NCBI RefSeq assembly: GCF_002954455.1
Contig: NZ_MSCC01000002.1
Coordinates: 833,103-897,102, forward strand
Direction: 5' to 3'
Length of the DNA: 64,000 bases
Origin: Photobacterium aquimaris
GTDB lineage: Bacteria > Pseudomonadota > Gammaproteobacteria > Enterobacterales > Vibrionaceae
Shown here: piece by piece, positions 9,344 to 19,032 of the stretch
Numbering within the stretch: position 1 is the first letter of the stretch
How the letters are laid out: every line of letters starts with the position of its first letter
Made by a program: the position numbers and the translations under genes
Notes under the pieces: generated by a model
Seen by the model: only the letters and a program-made list of their open reading frames with translations
Databases searched by the model: none
Told to the model about the DNA's origin: nothing

Positions 9344-10366
9344 ATGACCCAAAAGAAAGCCGCACAGCCTAAACAAGGCCTACATCCACGTAACCCACAC
9401 CGTGCGCGTTATGATTTTGCGACACTAACCCAATCTACACCTGAGTTGGCACAATATGTTAGTGAAAATGCTTATGGTGATCTTTCCGTAAACTTCTCTG
9501 ATCCTCTCGCAGTAAAAACCTTAAATAAAGCGCTGTTAAAGCATTTTTATCAAGTTGATTACTGGGATATTCCAGCAGGCTTTTTGTGCCCACCAATCCC
9601 TGGCCGTGCTGATTACATTCATTACATTGCCGATTTATTGGCGCAATCTAATGGCGGTGCTGTGCCTCAAGGTAAAGGTGTTCGTGGTTTAGATATCGGT
9701 ATCGGTGCTAACTGTGTTTATCCGATCATTGGTCATCGTGTTTACGGCTGGCAGTTTGTTGGCTCTGAAATTGATAAATTAGCGGTTAAATCGGCGAAAT
9801 TCATTGCGGCAAATAACCCTCGCTTAAAGGGTGCGATTCAGATTCGTCTGCAAAATAATGTTGATAATATCTTTACGGATATGATCAATGAAGAAGAAGT
9901 GTTTGATTTCACCATGTGTAATCCGCCATTCCACGGTTCAGAAGCGGAAGCAATGGCAGGTTCAGAACGCAAAGTGCGTAACCTTGCCTCTAACTCAAGC
10001 AAAAAGTGCCAAGCACATGGTCGTAGTAATAAGCTTTCGGCATTTAATGCCAAATCAGAATCTACAACGCCAGTGCTTAACTTTGGTGGTCAGAGAGCCG
10101 AGTTGTGGTGTACAGGTGGCGAAGTTGGCTTTATTAAAAAGATGATCAACCAAAGTGCGACTAAAGCAACACAGTGTTTCTGGTTTACTACACTGGTTTC
10201 TAAGAAAGAAAATCTTGGTGTGATTTATAAGCAGCTTGAAAAAGTTAGCGCATTCCAAGTAAAAACCATTGAAATGTCACAAGGACAGAAAATCTCACGT
10301 GTTGTGGCGTGGACATTCTTAAACGAAGAACAGCAAGCAGAGTGGCAAGCAGAGCGTTGGGCGTAA
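9344..10366 (+). CDS. rlmF: 23S rRNA (adenine(1618)-N6)-methyltransferase
   Basis: A 340-residue SAM-dependent methyltransferase. The N-terminal [14 protein letters not shown] is diagnostic for RlmF. SAM-binding [13 protein letters not shown] lies near residue 115 and the N6-adenine catalytic motif NPPFHGS near residue 195. RlmF methylates A1618 of 23S rRNA, acting on a ribosome assembly intermediate in the cytoplasm. It is a single-gene unit with its own terminator. Length is somewhat above E. coli RlmF (308 residues), normal for vibrios. Confidence 0.95.
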   Translation: MTQKKAAQPKQGLHPRNPHRARYDFATLTQSTPELAQYVSENAYGDLSVNFSDPLAVKTLNKALLKHFYQVDYWDIPAGFLCPPIPGRADYIHYIADLLAQSNGGAVPQGKGVRGLDIGIGANCVYPIIGHRVYGWQFVGSEIDKLAVKSAKFIAANNPRLKGAIQIRLQNNVDNIFTDMINEEEVFDFTMCNPPFHGSEAEAMAGSERKVRNLASNSSKKCQAHGRSNKLSAFNAKSESTTPVLNFGGQRAELWCTGGEVGFIKKMINQSATKATQCFWFTTLVSKKENLGVIYKQLEKVSAFQVKTIEMSQGQKISRVVAWTFLNEEQQAEWQAERWA

Positions 10367-10411
10367 CTGCCTAATATTTTGTAACTTTTCAATCGTTACA
10401 TACATTTCCTT

Positions 10412-10438
10412 AAAGCGGCCATCATGGTCGCTTTTTTT
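10412..10438 (+). terminator. Terminator after rlmF
   Basis: AAAGCGGCCA and TGGTCGCTTT pair around a short loop (one G-T mismatch), followed by seven Ts. Confidence 0.85.
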
Positions 10439-10499
10439 ATGGCTGCGATTTGAGCTTATCTTTATTGATAAACCCATTACTGGGTTATACAAAAAAAAA

Positions 10500-10558
10500 G
10501 TTGTACAACGAAAATATCTTCGCTACATTTACTGTACAACATTTAACAATTGTACAAC
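10500..10558 (+). promoter_or_regulatory. Three TGTACA operator palindromes for the MerR/LitR-like regulator
   Basis: The perfect ten-base palindrome GTTGTACAAC lies at 10500-10509. CTGTACAAC follows at 10532-10540 and TTGTACAA at 10550-10557. TGTACA-type palindromes are what MerR-family LitR/CarH light regulators bind. They sit 25-80 bases before the first gene of a cluster that encodes such a regulator, so autoregulated repression is the likely role. Confidence 0.7.
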
Positions 10559-10582
10559 TTTAGAGTGTGATTTGGAGGCAAT

Positions 10583-11530
10583 ATGGGGATTCCAGTAGGT
10601 ATCAGCGCTTGTGTATTAGGGCAGAAAGTTCGCTTTGATGGTGGTCATAAACGAAATCGTTTTGCTGATGAAGAATTAAGCGAACATTTTGACTTCAAAC
10701 CTGTATGTCCTGAAGTCGGTATTGGAATGACGATACCGCGTCCAGTTATTCGTTTACTTGATAACACCATTGATGTTCGTCTTGTTGATAGTAAAGATAA
10801 TAGTATTGATTACACAGATAAAATGATCGCATTTACTGATAATCAATTACCGAGCTTCGAGAATCTGCGTGGATATATTGTGTGTGCTAAGTCGCCAAGC
10901 TGTGGCATGGAACGGGTTAAATTATACTTAGACAATGGTAATTCAGTACCGGGGGGCTCTGTCGGTATTTTTACTCAACGGTTAATGGATAAAATGCCAT
11001 GGCTACCGATTGAAGAAGATGGCCGCTTACAAGATCCAGTATTACGCGAGAATTTTATTTTCCGCATTTACGCATTAGATGATTTATATCGCTCGGTAGC
11101 TGATGGCGTAAGCCGTGACAGTATTATCAAATTTCACTCGCGTTATAAATTATGTCTGATGGCGCATGATCAGCAAGCTTATCGTGACTTAGGCCGTTTT
11201 GTTTCTGATATTCATCAATGGGATGATTTGGATGCATTCTTTATTGAATACCGTCAGTCATTTATGGATGCATTGAAGAACAGAGCTAGCCGCAAAAATA
11301 ATACCAACGTATTAATGCATATTCAGGGCTACTTTAAGCGGGATTTAGACAAATCACAAAAAGCGGAACTGCGTGATGTGATTATGCGTTATCGCGAAGG
11401 AAATTTACCGTTAATAGCACCATTAACCTTGATAAATCACCATTTAAAAGTACATCCAGATAGTTATTTAGCCGATCAAACCTATCTAGAGCTTTATCCA
11501 GAAAGTCTCAAGTTACGTTACTCGTTATAA
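10583..11530 (+). CDS. DUF523 and DUF1722 domain protein (YbgA-type)
   Basis: A 315-residue two-domain protein. The N-terminal DUF523 part (about residues 1-150) has conserved cysteines in ISACVLGQ, VCPEVGIGM and AKSPSCGM. The C-terminal DUF1722/YbgA domain (about 185-305) contains FHSRYKLCLMAH. The molecular function is not established, although DUF523 proteins are often next to photolyase genes, as here. GGAGG eight bases upstream supports the ATG at 10583. It is the first gene of the light-response cluster, directly behind the TGTACA operators. Confidence 0.85.
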   Translation: MGIPVGISACVLGQKVRFDGGHKRNRFADEELSEHFDFKPVCPEVGIGMTIPRPVIRLLDNTIDVRLVDSKDNSIDYTDKMIAFTDNQLPSFENLRGYIVCAKSPSCGMERVKLYLDNGNSVPGGSVGIFTQRLMDKMPWLPIEEDGRLQDPVLRENFIFRIYALDDLYRSVADGVSRDSIIKFHSRYKLCLMAHDQQAYRDLGRFVSDIHQWDDLDAFFIEYRQSFMDALKNRASRKNNTNVLMHIQGYFKRDLDKSQKAELRDVIMRYREGNLPLIAPLTLINHHLKVHPDSYLADQTYLELYPESLKLRYSL

Positions 11531-11578
11531 AAACATTAATTACTATAGATGTTTAATCATTAATGCTAAAGGGGTTTT

Positions 11579-12376
11579 ATGAGTCATCTTACTGAAAATC
11601 AATTGTTTGCAATCAGTGAGGTTTCTGAAATTACTGGGGTTAACTCGGTAACATTAAGAGCTTGGCAGCGTCGTTATGGATTACTTGTGCCACAACGAAC
11701 ACCGAAAGGTCACCGTCTATATACTCAAGCCGATATTGTCAAAATTCAATTAATTCTCGATTGGCTATCCAAAGGTGTATCTATTGGTAAGGTGAAACCG
11801 TTATTAGCCGGTAATTGTGATCCAATCTTAGAGCCACAACAAACCTTAGATATTACTGCTGAAATACTGACGGCAATCCATGATCTTAATGGATTTAAAT
11901 TAGAGCGACTGATCAATGAAGCATTGAAAATTTACCCTTATAAGGTGATCCAACAACGATTATTACCCGAAGTTAATCTTGTTATTGAGCACCAAGACAA
12001 TCCGTTATCTGTTATTCAAAAAAGTCTATGGTCAACAACTCTAACTATAAGTTTTATAAATATTATTACTAAAATTAATAATGAAAAAAAACTCAATTGT
12101 TTACTACTTAGCTTTGATAAGCACAAAAATTATAACATTTGGCAGCAAGCATTGGCGTGGTGCTACAAAGGTGACGGTGTCACTATTATGGATAATCTAT
12201 CAGGTCGCTTAACCGGCATTTCAGCTTTTGTTCGCGATAGTGATATTCAAAATATGGTCGTGGTAGGTGAGACAAAGTTAAGTCGCCGTCAATTAGCAGA
12301 TATTGAAATGATAGCGCAAGAAACGGGAGTGAAATTACATTTTGTCGGCAGTATTAAAACTATTCATGGGCAGTAA
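11579..12376 (+). CDS. MerR-family regulator of LitR/CarH/BluR type, degenerate cobalamin domain
   Basis: A 265-residue regulator. The N-terminal MerR helix-turn-helix (residues 10-75) includes LRAWQRRYGLLVPQRTPKGHRLY. The C-terminal region has the LitR/CarH layout of a four-helix bundle followed by a Rossmann-like half. In that half D180-x-H182 matches the start of the cobalamin motif D-x-H-x-x-G, but Tyr replaces Gly. In the helix bundle the W-x9-E-H motif of B12-dependent CarH is missing (KS where EH is expected). B12 binding is therefore doubtful. It may act like the B12-independent LitR class of Pseudomonas or like E. coli BluR. Likely a repressor of this cluster through the upstream TGTACA sites. 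Confidence 0.8.
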   Translation: MSHLTENQLFAISEVSEITGVNSVTLRAWQRRYGLLVPQRTPKGHRLYTQADIVKIQLILDWLSKGVSIGKVKPLLAGNCDPILEPQQTLDITAEILTAIHDLNGFKLERLINEALKIYPYKVIQQRLLPEVNLVIEHQDNPLSVIQKSLWSTTLTISFINIITKINNEKKLNCLLLSFDKHKNYNIWQQALAWCYKGDGVTIMDNLSGRLTGISAFVRDSDIQNMVVVGETKLSRRQLADIEMIAQETGVKLHFVGSIKTIHGQ

Positions 12377-12421
12377 CCAAGTAAGTTTAAAGCGCGTTAA
12401 AGTCGTATTAACAAGGGGATA

Positions 12422-13900
12422 ATGATGAATTCTGAGCCTCAATCTACAAACCATGCGCTGTTATGGTTACGAGCTGATTTACGCATTAGTGATAATACAG
12501 CTTTAAATTGCGCTATCGAATCGGGTTTACCTGTAATTGCGATTTATATCTCAACGCCTATGCAGTGGTATCAGCATCATATTTCAGGTCGACAAGTTGA
12601 TCTTATCGAACGACGATTAAAAATTGTTAAACAACAGCTTAACGATATTAATATTCCTTTATTAGTGCTTGAGTGTGACGATTTTTCTACCGTACCTGAG
12701 ACTATTATACAGTTGTGTCAGCAGCATCAAATTAGCGCAGTTTATTGCAATCGTCAGCATGGATGGAATGAAAAACAACGTGATATCGCTGTTAAACAAG
12801 CATTAATTACTGACAATAAACACTGGTACTGCAGTGATGATTATTGTGTTGTACCGCCAGGTCAAGTAGTAACACTGCAACAACAAATGTACAAAGTGTT
12901 TACGCCATTTCGTACGGCATGGTTAAAACAGTTTTTACAACATAATTATCAACCGACTACAAATAGTGACAAGGTAACGTTTAGTCAGCATTGCTTGAGT
13001 TTAATCAACGATAATCTTGACGATAACGCTTCTTTTCAGCCTTTTAATTACAGTAAACAAGACAGCTTATTATGGCCCGTTGATGAACAAGCCATTCAGC
13101 AACGGTTGCAAATGTTTTGTGAAACCAAAGCTGAATATTATCAGCAACAACGAGATTTTCCTGCTATCGATGGCACCAGTTGTCTTTCTCCTTATTTAGC
13201 TATCGGCGCATTATCTGCGCGCCAGTGTTTAGCGGCTTTAATTGAAACACAGCCGCAGTGTGTCGAAATAAATAGCCACAACGGCGCTTTTGTGTGGCTC
13301 AGTGAAGTGGTATGGCGTGAGTTTTATAACCATTTACTTGATAGTTATAATCGTTTAAGTAAACACCAGCCATTTCAGCTATATACCCATAATATTCAGT
13401 GGTTAGAAAACAGTGACCATGTACGAGCATGGCAGCAAGGACAAACCGGTTATCCGATTGTCGATGCAGCGATGCGCCAACTTGCGGCAACGGGGTGGAT
13501 GCATAATCGGCTACGGATGATCAGTGCCAGTTTTTTAGTAAAAGATTTGCTGTGTGATTGGCGTATCGGTGAGCAGTGGTTTATGCAGCAGCTTATTGAT
13601 GGTGAATTAGCATCTAATAATGGCGGTTGGCAATGGGCTGCATCGACAGGGACTGATGCGCAACCGTATTTTCGTATTTTTAATCCCACCACTCAAAGTG
13701 AGCGTTTTGATGCTGACGGTGAGTTTATTCGCCAATGGATACCAGAGCTAGAATCAGTTCCTGATAAATATATTCATGCGCCTTCATTATGGTCGGGTTT
13801 TGGCGGGGTAAATTATCCATTACCAATTGTTGATCATAAGCAAATGCGATTACTAGCTATTGATAGTTATAAGCAAGCCAAAACATTGCATGACAGTTAA
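12422..13900 (+). CDS. phrB: Deoxyribodipyrimidine photolyase (class I CPD type)
   Basis: A 492-residue cryptochrome/photolyase. The N-terminal antenna-binding alpha/beta domain begins ALLWLRADLRISDNTAL. The C-terminal FAD domain has the signatures WREFYNHLL, GYPIVDAAMRQL, GWMHNRLRM and NNGGWQWAASTGTD, followed by AQPYFRIFNP. These are hallmarks of class I cyclobutane pyrimidine dimer photolyases. The enzyme repairs UV-induced dimers with blue light. Length matches E. coli PhrB (472). It follows the MerR gene by 45 bases, which supports light-controlled expression. Start is ATG at 12422 or the adjacent ATG at 12425. Confidence 0.93.
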   Translation: MMNSEPQSTNHALLWLRADLRISDNTALNCAIESGLPVIAIYISTPMQWYQHHISGRQVDLIERRLKIVKQQLNDINIPLLVLECDDFSTVPETIIQLCQQHQISAVYCNRQHGWNEKQRDIAVKQALITDNKHWYCSDDYCVVPPGQVVTLQQQMYKVFTPFRTAWLKQFLQHNYQPTTNSDKVTFSQHCLSLINDNLDDNASFQPFNYSKQDSLLWPVDEQAIQQRLQMFCETKAEYYQQQRDFPAIDGTSCLSPYLAIGALSARQCLAALIETQPQCVEINSHNGAFVWLSEVVWREFYNHLLDSYNRLSKHQPFQLYTHNIQWLENSDHVRAWQQGQTGYPIVDAAMRQLAATGWMHNRLRMISASFLVKDLLCDWRIGEQWFMQQLIDGELASNNGGWQWAASTGTDAQPYFRIFNPTTQSERFDADGEFIRQWIPELESVPDKYIHAPSLWSGFGGVNYPLPIVDHKQMRLLAIDSYKQAKTLHDS

Positions 13901-13938
13901 CATCAGCTTTAAGTCAATACAATAACAAGGACATTATT

Positions 13939-14376
13939 ATGGTGAACACAAATAATACGGTAATTAATACCTTTATTGAGGTTTATAGCCAGCTAGATAA
14001 GCACAATTTAGCGCTACTCAATAGTGTTTATCATCCTGATATTGTATTTGAAGATCCAGCGCATCATATCGCAGGCATTGACGCACTACAGCAATATTTT
14101 AAGGCTCTGTATTGCAACATTAATAGCTGTACTTTTGTAATTAATCAGGCTGTTGTTGAAAATGAGCATGCTTTTCTACAATGGACAATGACCTTTTCAC
14201 ATCCACGATTACAACAAGGTAGGCAGAGAATATTAGTTGGATGTACTCAGCTAACCATTGAGCAGCAACGGATCATTTATCATCGTGACTTTTTTGATTT
14301 GGGTGCGATGTTATACGAAGGATTGCCTGTCATTGGTAGTGTTATCAAACACATTAAAACGAGGTTAGGCCAATGA
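13939..14376 (+). CDS. SnoaL-like / NTF2-fold protein
   Basis: A 145-residue soluble protein with the NTF2-like pattern: an N-terminal helix with a YSQLDKHNLALLNSVYHPDIVFEDPAH-type region, then IDALQQYFKALY and strands ending YHRDFFDLGAM. Such proteins act as small isomerases, hydrolases or non-catalytic binders. It overlaps the next gene by four bases (ATGA), so translational coupling with the SDR gene is likely. Orthologues occur at this place in photolyase/CFA clusters of vibrios, so a role in the same lipid or photoprotective pathway is inferred. Confidence 0.8.
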   Translation: MVNTNNTVINTFIEVYSQLDKHNLALLNSVYHPDIVFEDPAHHIAGIDALQQYFKALYCNINSCTFVINQAVVENEHAFLQWTMTFSHPRLQQGRQRILVGCTQLTIEQQRIIYHRDFFDLGAMLYEGLPVIGSVIKHIKTRLGQ

Positions 14377-15119
14377 AAACAGCACTTATCACTGGCGCAA
14401 GTTCGGGTATTGGTCAGCAATTGGCACTGGATTATGCCAACGAGGGGTGGCAAGTGTATGCCTGCGGCCAAAACCAACAACGGCTACAGCAGTTAGCTAT
14501 CGATGTTGTAGCTACCGCTGCTGGAAACATTACGCCATTGATATTTGATGTCACTGATGCAAACCAAACTCAGCAGGTGTTATCACAATTAGATGTTTTG
14601 CCTGAGCTGATTATTTTAAATGCAGGCACATGTGAATATATCGATGATGGTGTGATTGATAGTGGTTTATTTAAGCGTGTGTTTGAGGTTAACTTTTTTG
14701 GCATTATTCATTGTTTAGAGGCGATGCAAGATCGTTTTACTGCTGCAACCCATTTGGTGATTATTAGTTCATCGGCAGCTTATACCGCATTGCCTCGCGC
14801 AGAAGCGTACGGTGCTTCAAAAGCGGCTGTTTCATATCTTTCAAATGGTTTAGCGGTTGATTTAAAACAAAAAGTAAAAGCCGTTACCTTAGTTAGTCCT
14901 GGGTTTGTTGCTACACCCTTGACCAATAAAAACGATTTTCCAATGCCTATGATTGTTAGTTGTGAATACGCCTCAGAAAGAATACGCCGCGGGATCATTG
15001 CGCAAAAGTCAGAAATACATTTTCCCCAAAAATTCACCTTATTATTAAAAGCAATTGCCTTATTACCTGTCGCTGCTCAACAGGCAATTATTTACCGAAT
15101 GACAAGGAAAGCATCATGA
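14373..15119 (+). CDS. Short-chain dehydrogenase/reductase
   Basis: A 248-residue classical SDR. The NAD(P)-binding TGASSGIG motif is at residues 7-14 and the NAG motif is in LNAGTCEY. The catalytic Ser lies in IISSSAAY and the Tyr-x-x-x-Lys in YGASKAA. The substrate is unknown. It overlaps both neighbours by four bases, showing tight operon coupling with the SnoaL-like and flavin oxidoreductase genes. In the comparable RpoE-ChrR regulon of other proteobacteria an SDR accompanies the CFA-synthase-like enzyme, so fatty-acid modification is a reasonable guess. Confidence 0.88.
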   Translation: MKTALITGASSGIGQQLALDYANEGWQVYACGQNQQRLQQLAIDVVATAAGNITPLIFDVTDANQTQQVLSQLDVLPELIILNAGTCEYIDDGVIDSGLFKRVFEVNFFGIIHCLEAMQDRFTAATHLVIISSSAAYTALPRAEAYGASKAAVSYLSNGLAVDLKQKVKAVTLVSPGFVATPLTNKNDFPMPMIVSCEYASERIRRGIIAQKSEIHFPQKFTLLLKAIALLPVAAQQAIIYRMTRKAS

Positions 15120-16459
15120 AAATAGCCATTATAGGATCAGGTATATCGGGATTAACCTCGGCTTGGTATTTACGCCATCAACATCAGGTTACTGTGTTTG
15201 AAGCCAATGATTATGCTGGTGGACATACAGCCACTGTCGATGTTGAAGTTAACAGTGGTCAATATGCAATTGATACTGGGTTTATTGTTTTTAATGATCG
15301 TACCTATCCCAATTTTGAGCAGTTATTAAAAGAACTTGAAATTGAAGGCCAAGCCAGTGAAATGAGTTTTAGTGTTCATAATGATAATAACGGGTTGGAA
15401 TATAATGGTCATGATGTCGCGTCGCTATTTGCTCAAAAAAAGAATCTATTTAAGCCGCAGTTTTTTCACTTCTTATATGAAATTACCAAATTTAATCGAC
15501 TCGCAAAACAAACAGCTAATACTGCGATAGATCAACAAACACTTGGGGATTTTTTACACCAGCATCAGCTTAGTGATTATTTTACCGATAATTACATTTT
15601 ACCAATGGGGGCGGCTATCTGGTCATCCTCATTAGAAGATATTCGTAATATACCGTTAGATTTCTTTTTACGATTTTTCTTAAATCATGGTTTGCTTGAT
15701 ATCGTAAATCGGCCGCAGTGGTATGTGATCCCTGGTGGATCCCGTGAATATGTAAAACGCATGCAATTACAAATAGGCCAGTTGATTCAATTAAACTCGC
15801 CAGTACAGCAGGTCAGTCGTTTAAATGAGCATGTTTATATTACAGTTAATGATACGGTGAGTGTTTTTGATCATGTGATTTTTGCATGCCACAGTGATCA
15901 AGCCTTGGCGTTACTGGCTGATAGTAGTGCCGATGAGCAGCAGGTGTTATCTGCAATGGCATATCAAGATAACGAAGTGGTGCTACACACCGATGACAGT
16001 ATTTTGCCAGATGCCAAAGCAGCGTGGGCGGCATGGAATTACCATTTACCGCTTATCAACGGTGACTCACAGCATCAGTTACCTGCCTTAACCTATAACA
16101 TGAATATTTTACAAGGTATCGACGCACCTGAAACATTTTGTGTCACTTTAAATCAAACTCAAAATATCGATCCCAATAAGATTTTACGTAAATTTACCTA
16201 TGCGCACCCAATGTTTAATCGTGCCAGTATTAATGCTCAACAACAGCGACAGTTAATTAATGGTATCAATAACACCTGGTTCTGTGGTGCTTATTGGTAT
16301 AACGGTTTTCATGAAGATGGCGTAAGAAGTGCACTTGATGTCATTGAAGCGATTACACATACCGATCCTATTCGTCATTCAGTATTAAAGCATGTTACTG
16401 ACAGCAATGAATCAATCAAGATGGTAGGTAATAGTGGCCAAGATTATGCGCATTATTAA
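15116..16459 (+). CDS. FAD-dependent amine-oxidase-like oxidoreductase
   Basis: A 447-residue flavoprotein with the dinucleotide-binding motif IIGSGISGLTSAWYL at the N-terminus, followed by FEANDYAGGHTATVDVE, as in the amine oxidase/desaturase superfamily. The C-terminal flavin contact NTWFCGAYWYNGFHEDGVRSAL is intact. Related proteins lie beside CFA-synthase-like genes in many bacteria, and some of these partners desaturate membrane acyl chains. The exact reaction here is not visible. The start overlaps the SDR stop by four bases. Its 3' end overlaps the DUF1365 gene by 14 bases. Confidence 0.85.
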   Translation: MKIAIIGSGISGLTSAWYLRHQHQVTVFEANDYAGGHTATVDVEVNSGQYAIDTGFIVFNDRTYPNFEQLLKELEIEGQASEMSFSVHNDNNGLEYNGHDVASLFAQKKNLFKPQFFHFLYEITKFNRLAKQTANTAIDQQTLGDFLHQHQLSDYFTDNYILPMGAAIWSSSLEDIRNIPLDFFLRFFLNHGLLDIVNRPQWYVIPGGSREYVKRMQLQIGQLIQLNSPVQQVSRLNEHVYITVNDTVSVFDHVIFACHSDQALALLADSSADEQQVLSAMAYQDNEVVLHTDDSILPDAKAAWAAWNYHLPLINGDSQHQLPALTYNMNILQGIDAPETFCVTLNQTQNIDPNKILRKFTYAHPMFNRASINAQQQRQLINGINNTWFCGAYWYNGFHEDGVRSALDVIEAITHTDPIRHSVLKHVTDSNESIKMVGNSGQDYAHY

Positions 16460-17264
16460 TAGTGGTATTTATAGTGGCGATGTACGTCATCGTCGTTTTA
16501 CACCGGTATTACATCGTTTTCGTTATTCGATGTTTATGGTGTATCTCGATGTAGATGAAATTAATACTCTATGTGACAGTGTAACGGGTTTTGGGCGTAA
16601 ATGGTTCCATTTTGCTCGGTTTCGTCGTCAAGATTACATCGCTGGTGCTGATGATATTAACCAAGCGGTAACTGATAAAATTCACCAACTGACGGGAAAG
16701 CGTATTACTGGCAAGGTCAGCATGTTGTGTCATTTGCGATATTGTGGATTGTATTTTAGCCCATTAAATATGTATTACGTTTTTGATCAGCAAGGTGTTT
16801 GGCAATATGTGCTCGCAGAAGTGAGTAATACGCCTTGGAATCAGCGTCATTATTATGCGATACCAGCCAAGCAATATTGGTCACATAAGCATTATATTGA
16901 TGATAAAGCGTTTCATGTTTCACCGTTTAACCCAATGGATCAAGACTATGTATGGCAGCTTTCTCAGCCTGATGGCATTATAAATATTCACTTAGAGGTT
17001 CACGCAAAAAAAGATAGCATTCATCGAGAGGGTAAAAATGACATTGACGAGAAAAGCCATCTTAACGGCAGTGTTACACCCAAAACCTTTGATGCTACGT
17101 TAGCAATGCAGAAACAGCCCTTTACCACTAAAACCTTATTACGGCAGTTGTTAATAACACCCATTATGACCATTAAAGTTGTGGTCGGCATATATTGGCA
17201 AGCGTTTAAACTGTGGCGTAAGGGGGCACCGATTTACGATCATCCGAATCAACACCATAAATAG
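16446..17264 (+). CDS. DUF1365 family protein
   Basis: A 272-residue protein typical of DUF1365: N-terminal SGIYSGDVRHRRFTPVLHRFRYSMFMVYLDVDE and central LCHLRYCGLYFSPLNMYYVFD. I chose the ATG at 16446 over the upstream GTG at 16434, because the family begins close to this methionine. No membrane segment is obvious. Its function is unknown, but it is regularly found between an amine-oxidase-like flavoprotein and a CFA-synthase-like methyltransferase, as here, which implies a part in fatty-acid or lipid modification. Confidence 0.85.
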   Translation: MRIINSGIYSGDVRHRRFTPVLHRFRYSMFMVYLDVDEINTLCDSVTGFGRKWFHFARFRRQDYIAGADDINQAVTDKIHQLTGKRITGKVSMLCHLRYCGLYFSPLNMYYVFDQQGVWQYVLAEVSNTPWNQRHYYAIPAKQYWSHKHYIDDKAFHVSPFNPMDQDYVWQLSQPDGIINIHLEVHAKKDSIHREGKNDIDEKSHLNGSVTPKTFDATLAMQKQPFTTKTLLRQLLITPIMTIKVVVGIYWQAFKLWRKGAPIYDHPNQHHK

Positions 17265-17278
17265 TAAAGGAAGATACT

Positions 17279-18514
17279 ATGCTTAGAAGTGAATTAGAGC
17301 CTGTAACATCAACTCGATTATTAAACCATGAGCGGTCACGACGTATTATCTTTACCTTATTGCAGCAGTTATCAAATGTTGGCTTAACGCTGTCTGAGCA
17401 TGGCGGAGATACCCATTTCTTTGGTGATAAGCAAGCCAGTTTACAAGCCAGTCTTACTGTTATTAATCCTCATTTTTATAAACGTTTATTAACTGATGGC
17501 AGTATTGGTGCAGGTGAAGCGTATATTGATGGCTGGTGGGATAGCCCTGATTTAACCAATGTGGTGCGCATTTTGGCTCGAAACCTGACAACGCTTGATA
17601 AAATTGAAGCGAAAGTCGGTTGGATAACCAAACTAGCAAAGCAATTAAGCCACTTTTCGCATCGAAATAACCATCAAAATGCCAAAGATAATATTTCAGC
17701 ACATTATGACTTGGGTAATGATTTATATCGTCACTTTCTAGATGACAATATGCTCTATTCTGCGGGTGTGTATTTATCTGATTCCGATACGCTAGCTCAG
17801 GCGCAAATCAACAAAATGGCACGATTGTGTCAACAATTACAACTTACCGAGCAAGATCACTTATTAGAAATAGGTACTGGTTGGGGCGGAATGGCAATTT
17901 ATGCGGCTCAGCATTATGGTTGCCATGTTACCACGACCACCATATCTCAACAGCAATACCAATGGGCGCAAGAGAAAGTAAAACAAGCAGGCTTAGAGGA
18001 TAAGATCACTTTATTACTGCAAGACTATCGTGATTTAACCGGCCAATACGACAAATTAGTATCGATTGAAATGATTGAAGCTGTCGGTAAACAGTACTTG
18101 CCTACCTATATCAAAAAATGCCAATCATTACTGAAACCCAATGGGTTATTTGCGATTCAAGCAATCACCATCGCTGATCAACGTTATGAAAGTTACAGTA
18201 AAGATGTTGATTTTATTCAAAAGCATATCTTTCCTGGTGGATTTTTACCGTCAATCAGTGTTTTACAATCATACTTAACTGCTCACAGTGATTTTGTTAC
18301 ACGTGATATTAAAGATATCGGTATAGATTACGCCAAAACTCTCGCTGATTGGCATGTGGCGTTTAATCGTAATAGTGAAGCGTTAAACCAATACGGTTAT
18401 GACGAACGTTTTATGCGAATGTGGCGTTATTATTTCTGTTATTGCGAAGGCGGATTCTTAGAGCGAACCATTAGCACTATTCAATTATTGGCTAGTCGTC
18501 CCCAGTGGCGTTAA
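17279..18514 (+). CDS. Cyclopropane-fatty-acyl-phospholipid synthase family methyltransferase
   Basis: A 411-residue SAM-dependent enzyme of the Cfa family. The C-terminal methyltransferase domain shows NISAHYDLGNDLYRHFLD, the SAM loop LEIGTGWGGMAIYAA, SIEMIEAVGKQYL and FIQKHIFPGG. It acts on unsaturated acyl chains of membrane phospholipids, adding a methylene or methyl group from SAM. In alphaproteobacteria the cluster relative methylates acyl chains on the way to furan fatty acids, which react with singlet oxygen. Whether this enzyme makes a ring or a methyl branch cannot be read from sequence. AAAGGAAG lies upstream of the start. Confidence 0.9.
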   Translation: MLRSELEPVTSTRLLNHERSRRIIFTLLQQLSNVGLTLSEHGGDTHFFGDKQASLQASLTVINPHFYKRLLTDGSIGAGEAYIDGWWDSPDLTNVVRILARNLTTLDKIEAKVGWITKLAKQLSHFSHRNNHQNAKDNISAHYDLGNDLYRHFLDDNMLYSAGVYLSDSDTLAQAQINKMARLCQQLQLTEQDHLLEIGTGWGGMAIYAAQHYGCHVTTTTISQQQYQWAQEKVKQAGLEDKITLLLQDYRDLTGQYDKLVSIEMIEAVGKQYLPTYIKKCQSLLKPNGLFAIQAITIADQRYESYSKDVDFIQKHIFPGGFLPSISVLQSYLTAHSDFVTRDIKDIGIDYAKTLADWHVAFNRNSEALNQYGYDERFMRMWRYYFCYCEGGFLERTISTIQLLASRPQWR

Positions 18515-18516
18515 TC

Positions 18517-19032
18517 ATGAAATTTGTCGCGATAGGACTTGGCTTTAATCTGTTTTGGTTGTTAGCAGTATGGGGTCAATATCAGTATATAGGTATATTG
18601 ATATCACTTTTAATCGGTTGCTGGTTGTTTTACCGCCGTAGTTTTACGTTTGCTGTCACCGCTAGTGTTGTGGGGATCTGCGGCGATTATATATTGTTTA
18701 AACTGGGGGTTATGCAGTTTCCATTACCGACGGATCCATTGTTTGCTCCTTTTAGCACGGTAATACCGCTGTGGTTAATCTTATTGTGGCTAGGGTTTAC
18801 TTCTATGGTATGGATCATGCGTGACCAAATTCAAAGGTTACCACTATGGGGGGTGATCATTGGCGGTAGCCTTGGTGGCGCATTAAGCTACTGGACTGGA
18901 TTAACCTTAGAGGCCGTGATGTGGCCTTATGGTGAAGTTATAACCTTTATAGCTATCGTCGTTGTCTGGGGGGGGTACAGTGGCTATTTATGGTGGTTAT
19001 TACATCGAATGACCCAAAGGAGAACCACGTGA
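18517..19032 (+). CDS. DUF2878 integral membrane protein
   Basis: A 171-residue hydrophobic protein with about five predicted membrane segments and the DUF2878 pattern (DYILFKLGVMQFP, PLWLILLWLGFTSM, WGGYSGYLWWLLH). I prefer the ATG at 18517, just after the preceding stop, over the GTG at 18505 inside the upstream gene. It lies in the inner membrane. Function unknown; its constant place after the CFA-synthase-like gene ties it to the same pathway. Confidence 0.82.
   Translation: MKFVAIGLGFNLFWLLAVWGQYQYIGILISLLIGCWLFYRRSFTFAVTASVVGICGDYILFKLGVMQFPLPTDPLFAPFSTVIPLWLILLWLGFTSMVWIMRDQIQRLPLWGVIIGGSLGGALSYWTGLTLEAVMWPYGEVITFIAIVVVWGGYSGYLWWLLHRMTQRRTT

Noticed and set aside
10055..10258. Antisense open frames inside rlmF and other long genes
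   Set aside because: Shadow frames of well-supported genes, without start signals or family features of their own.
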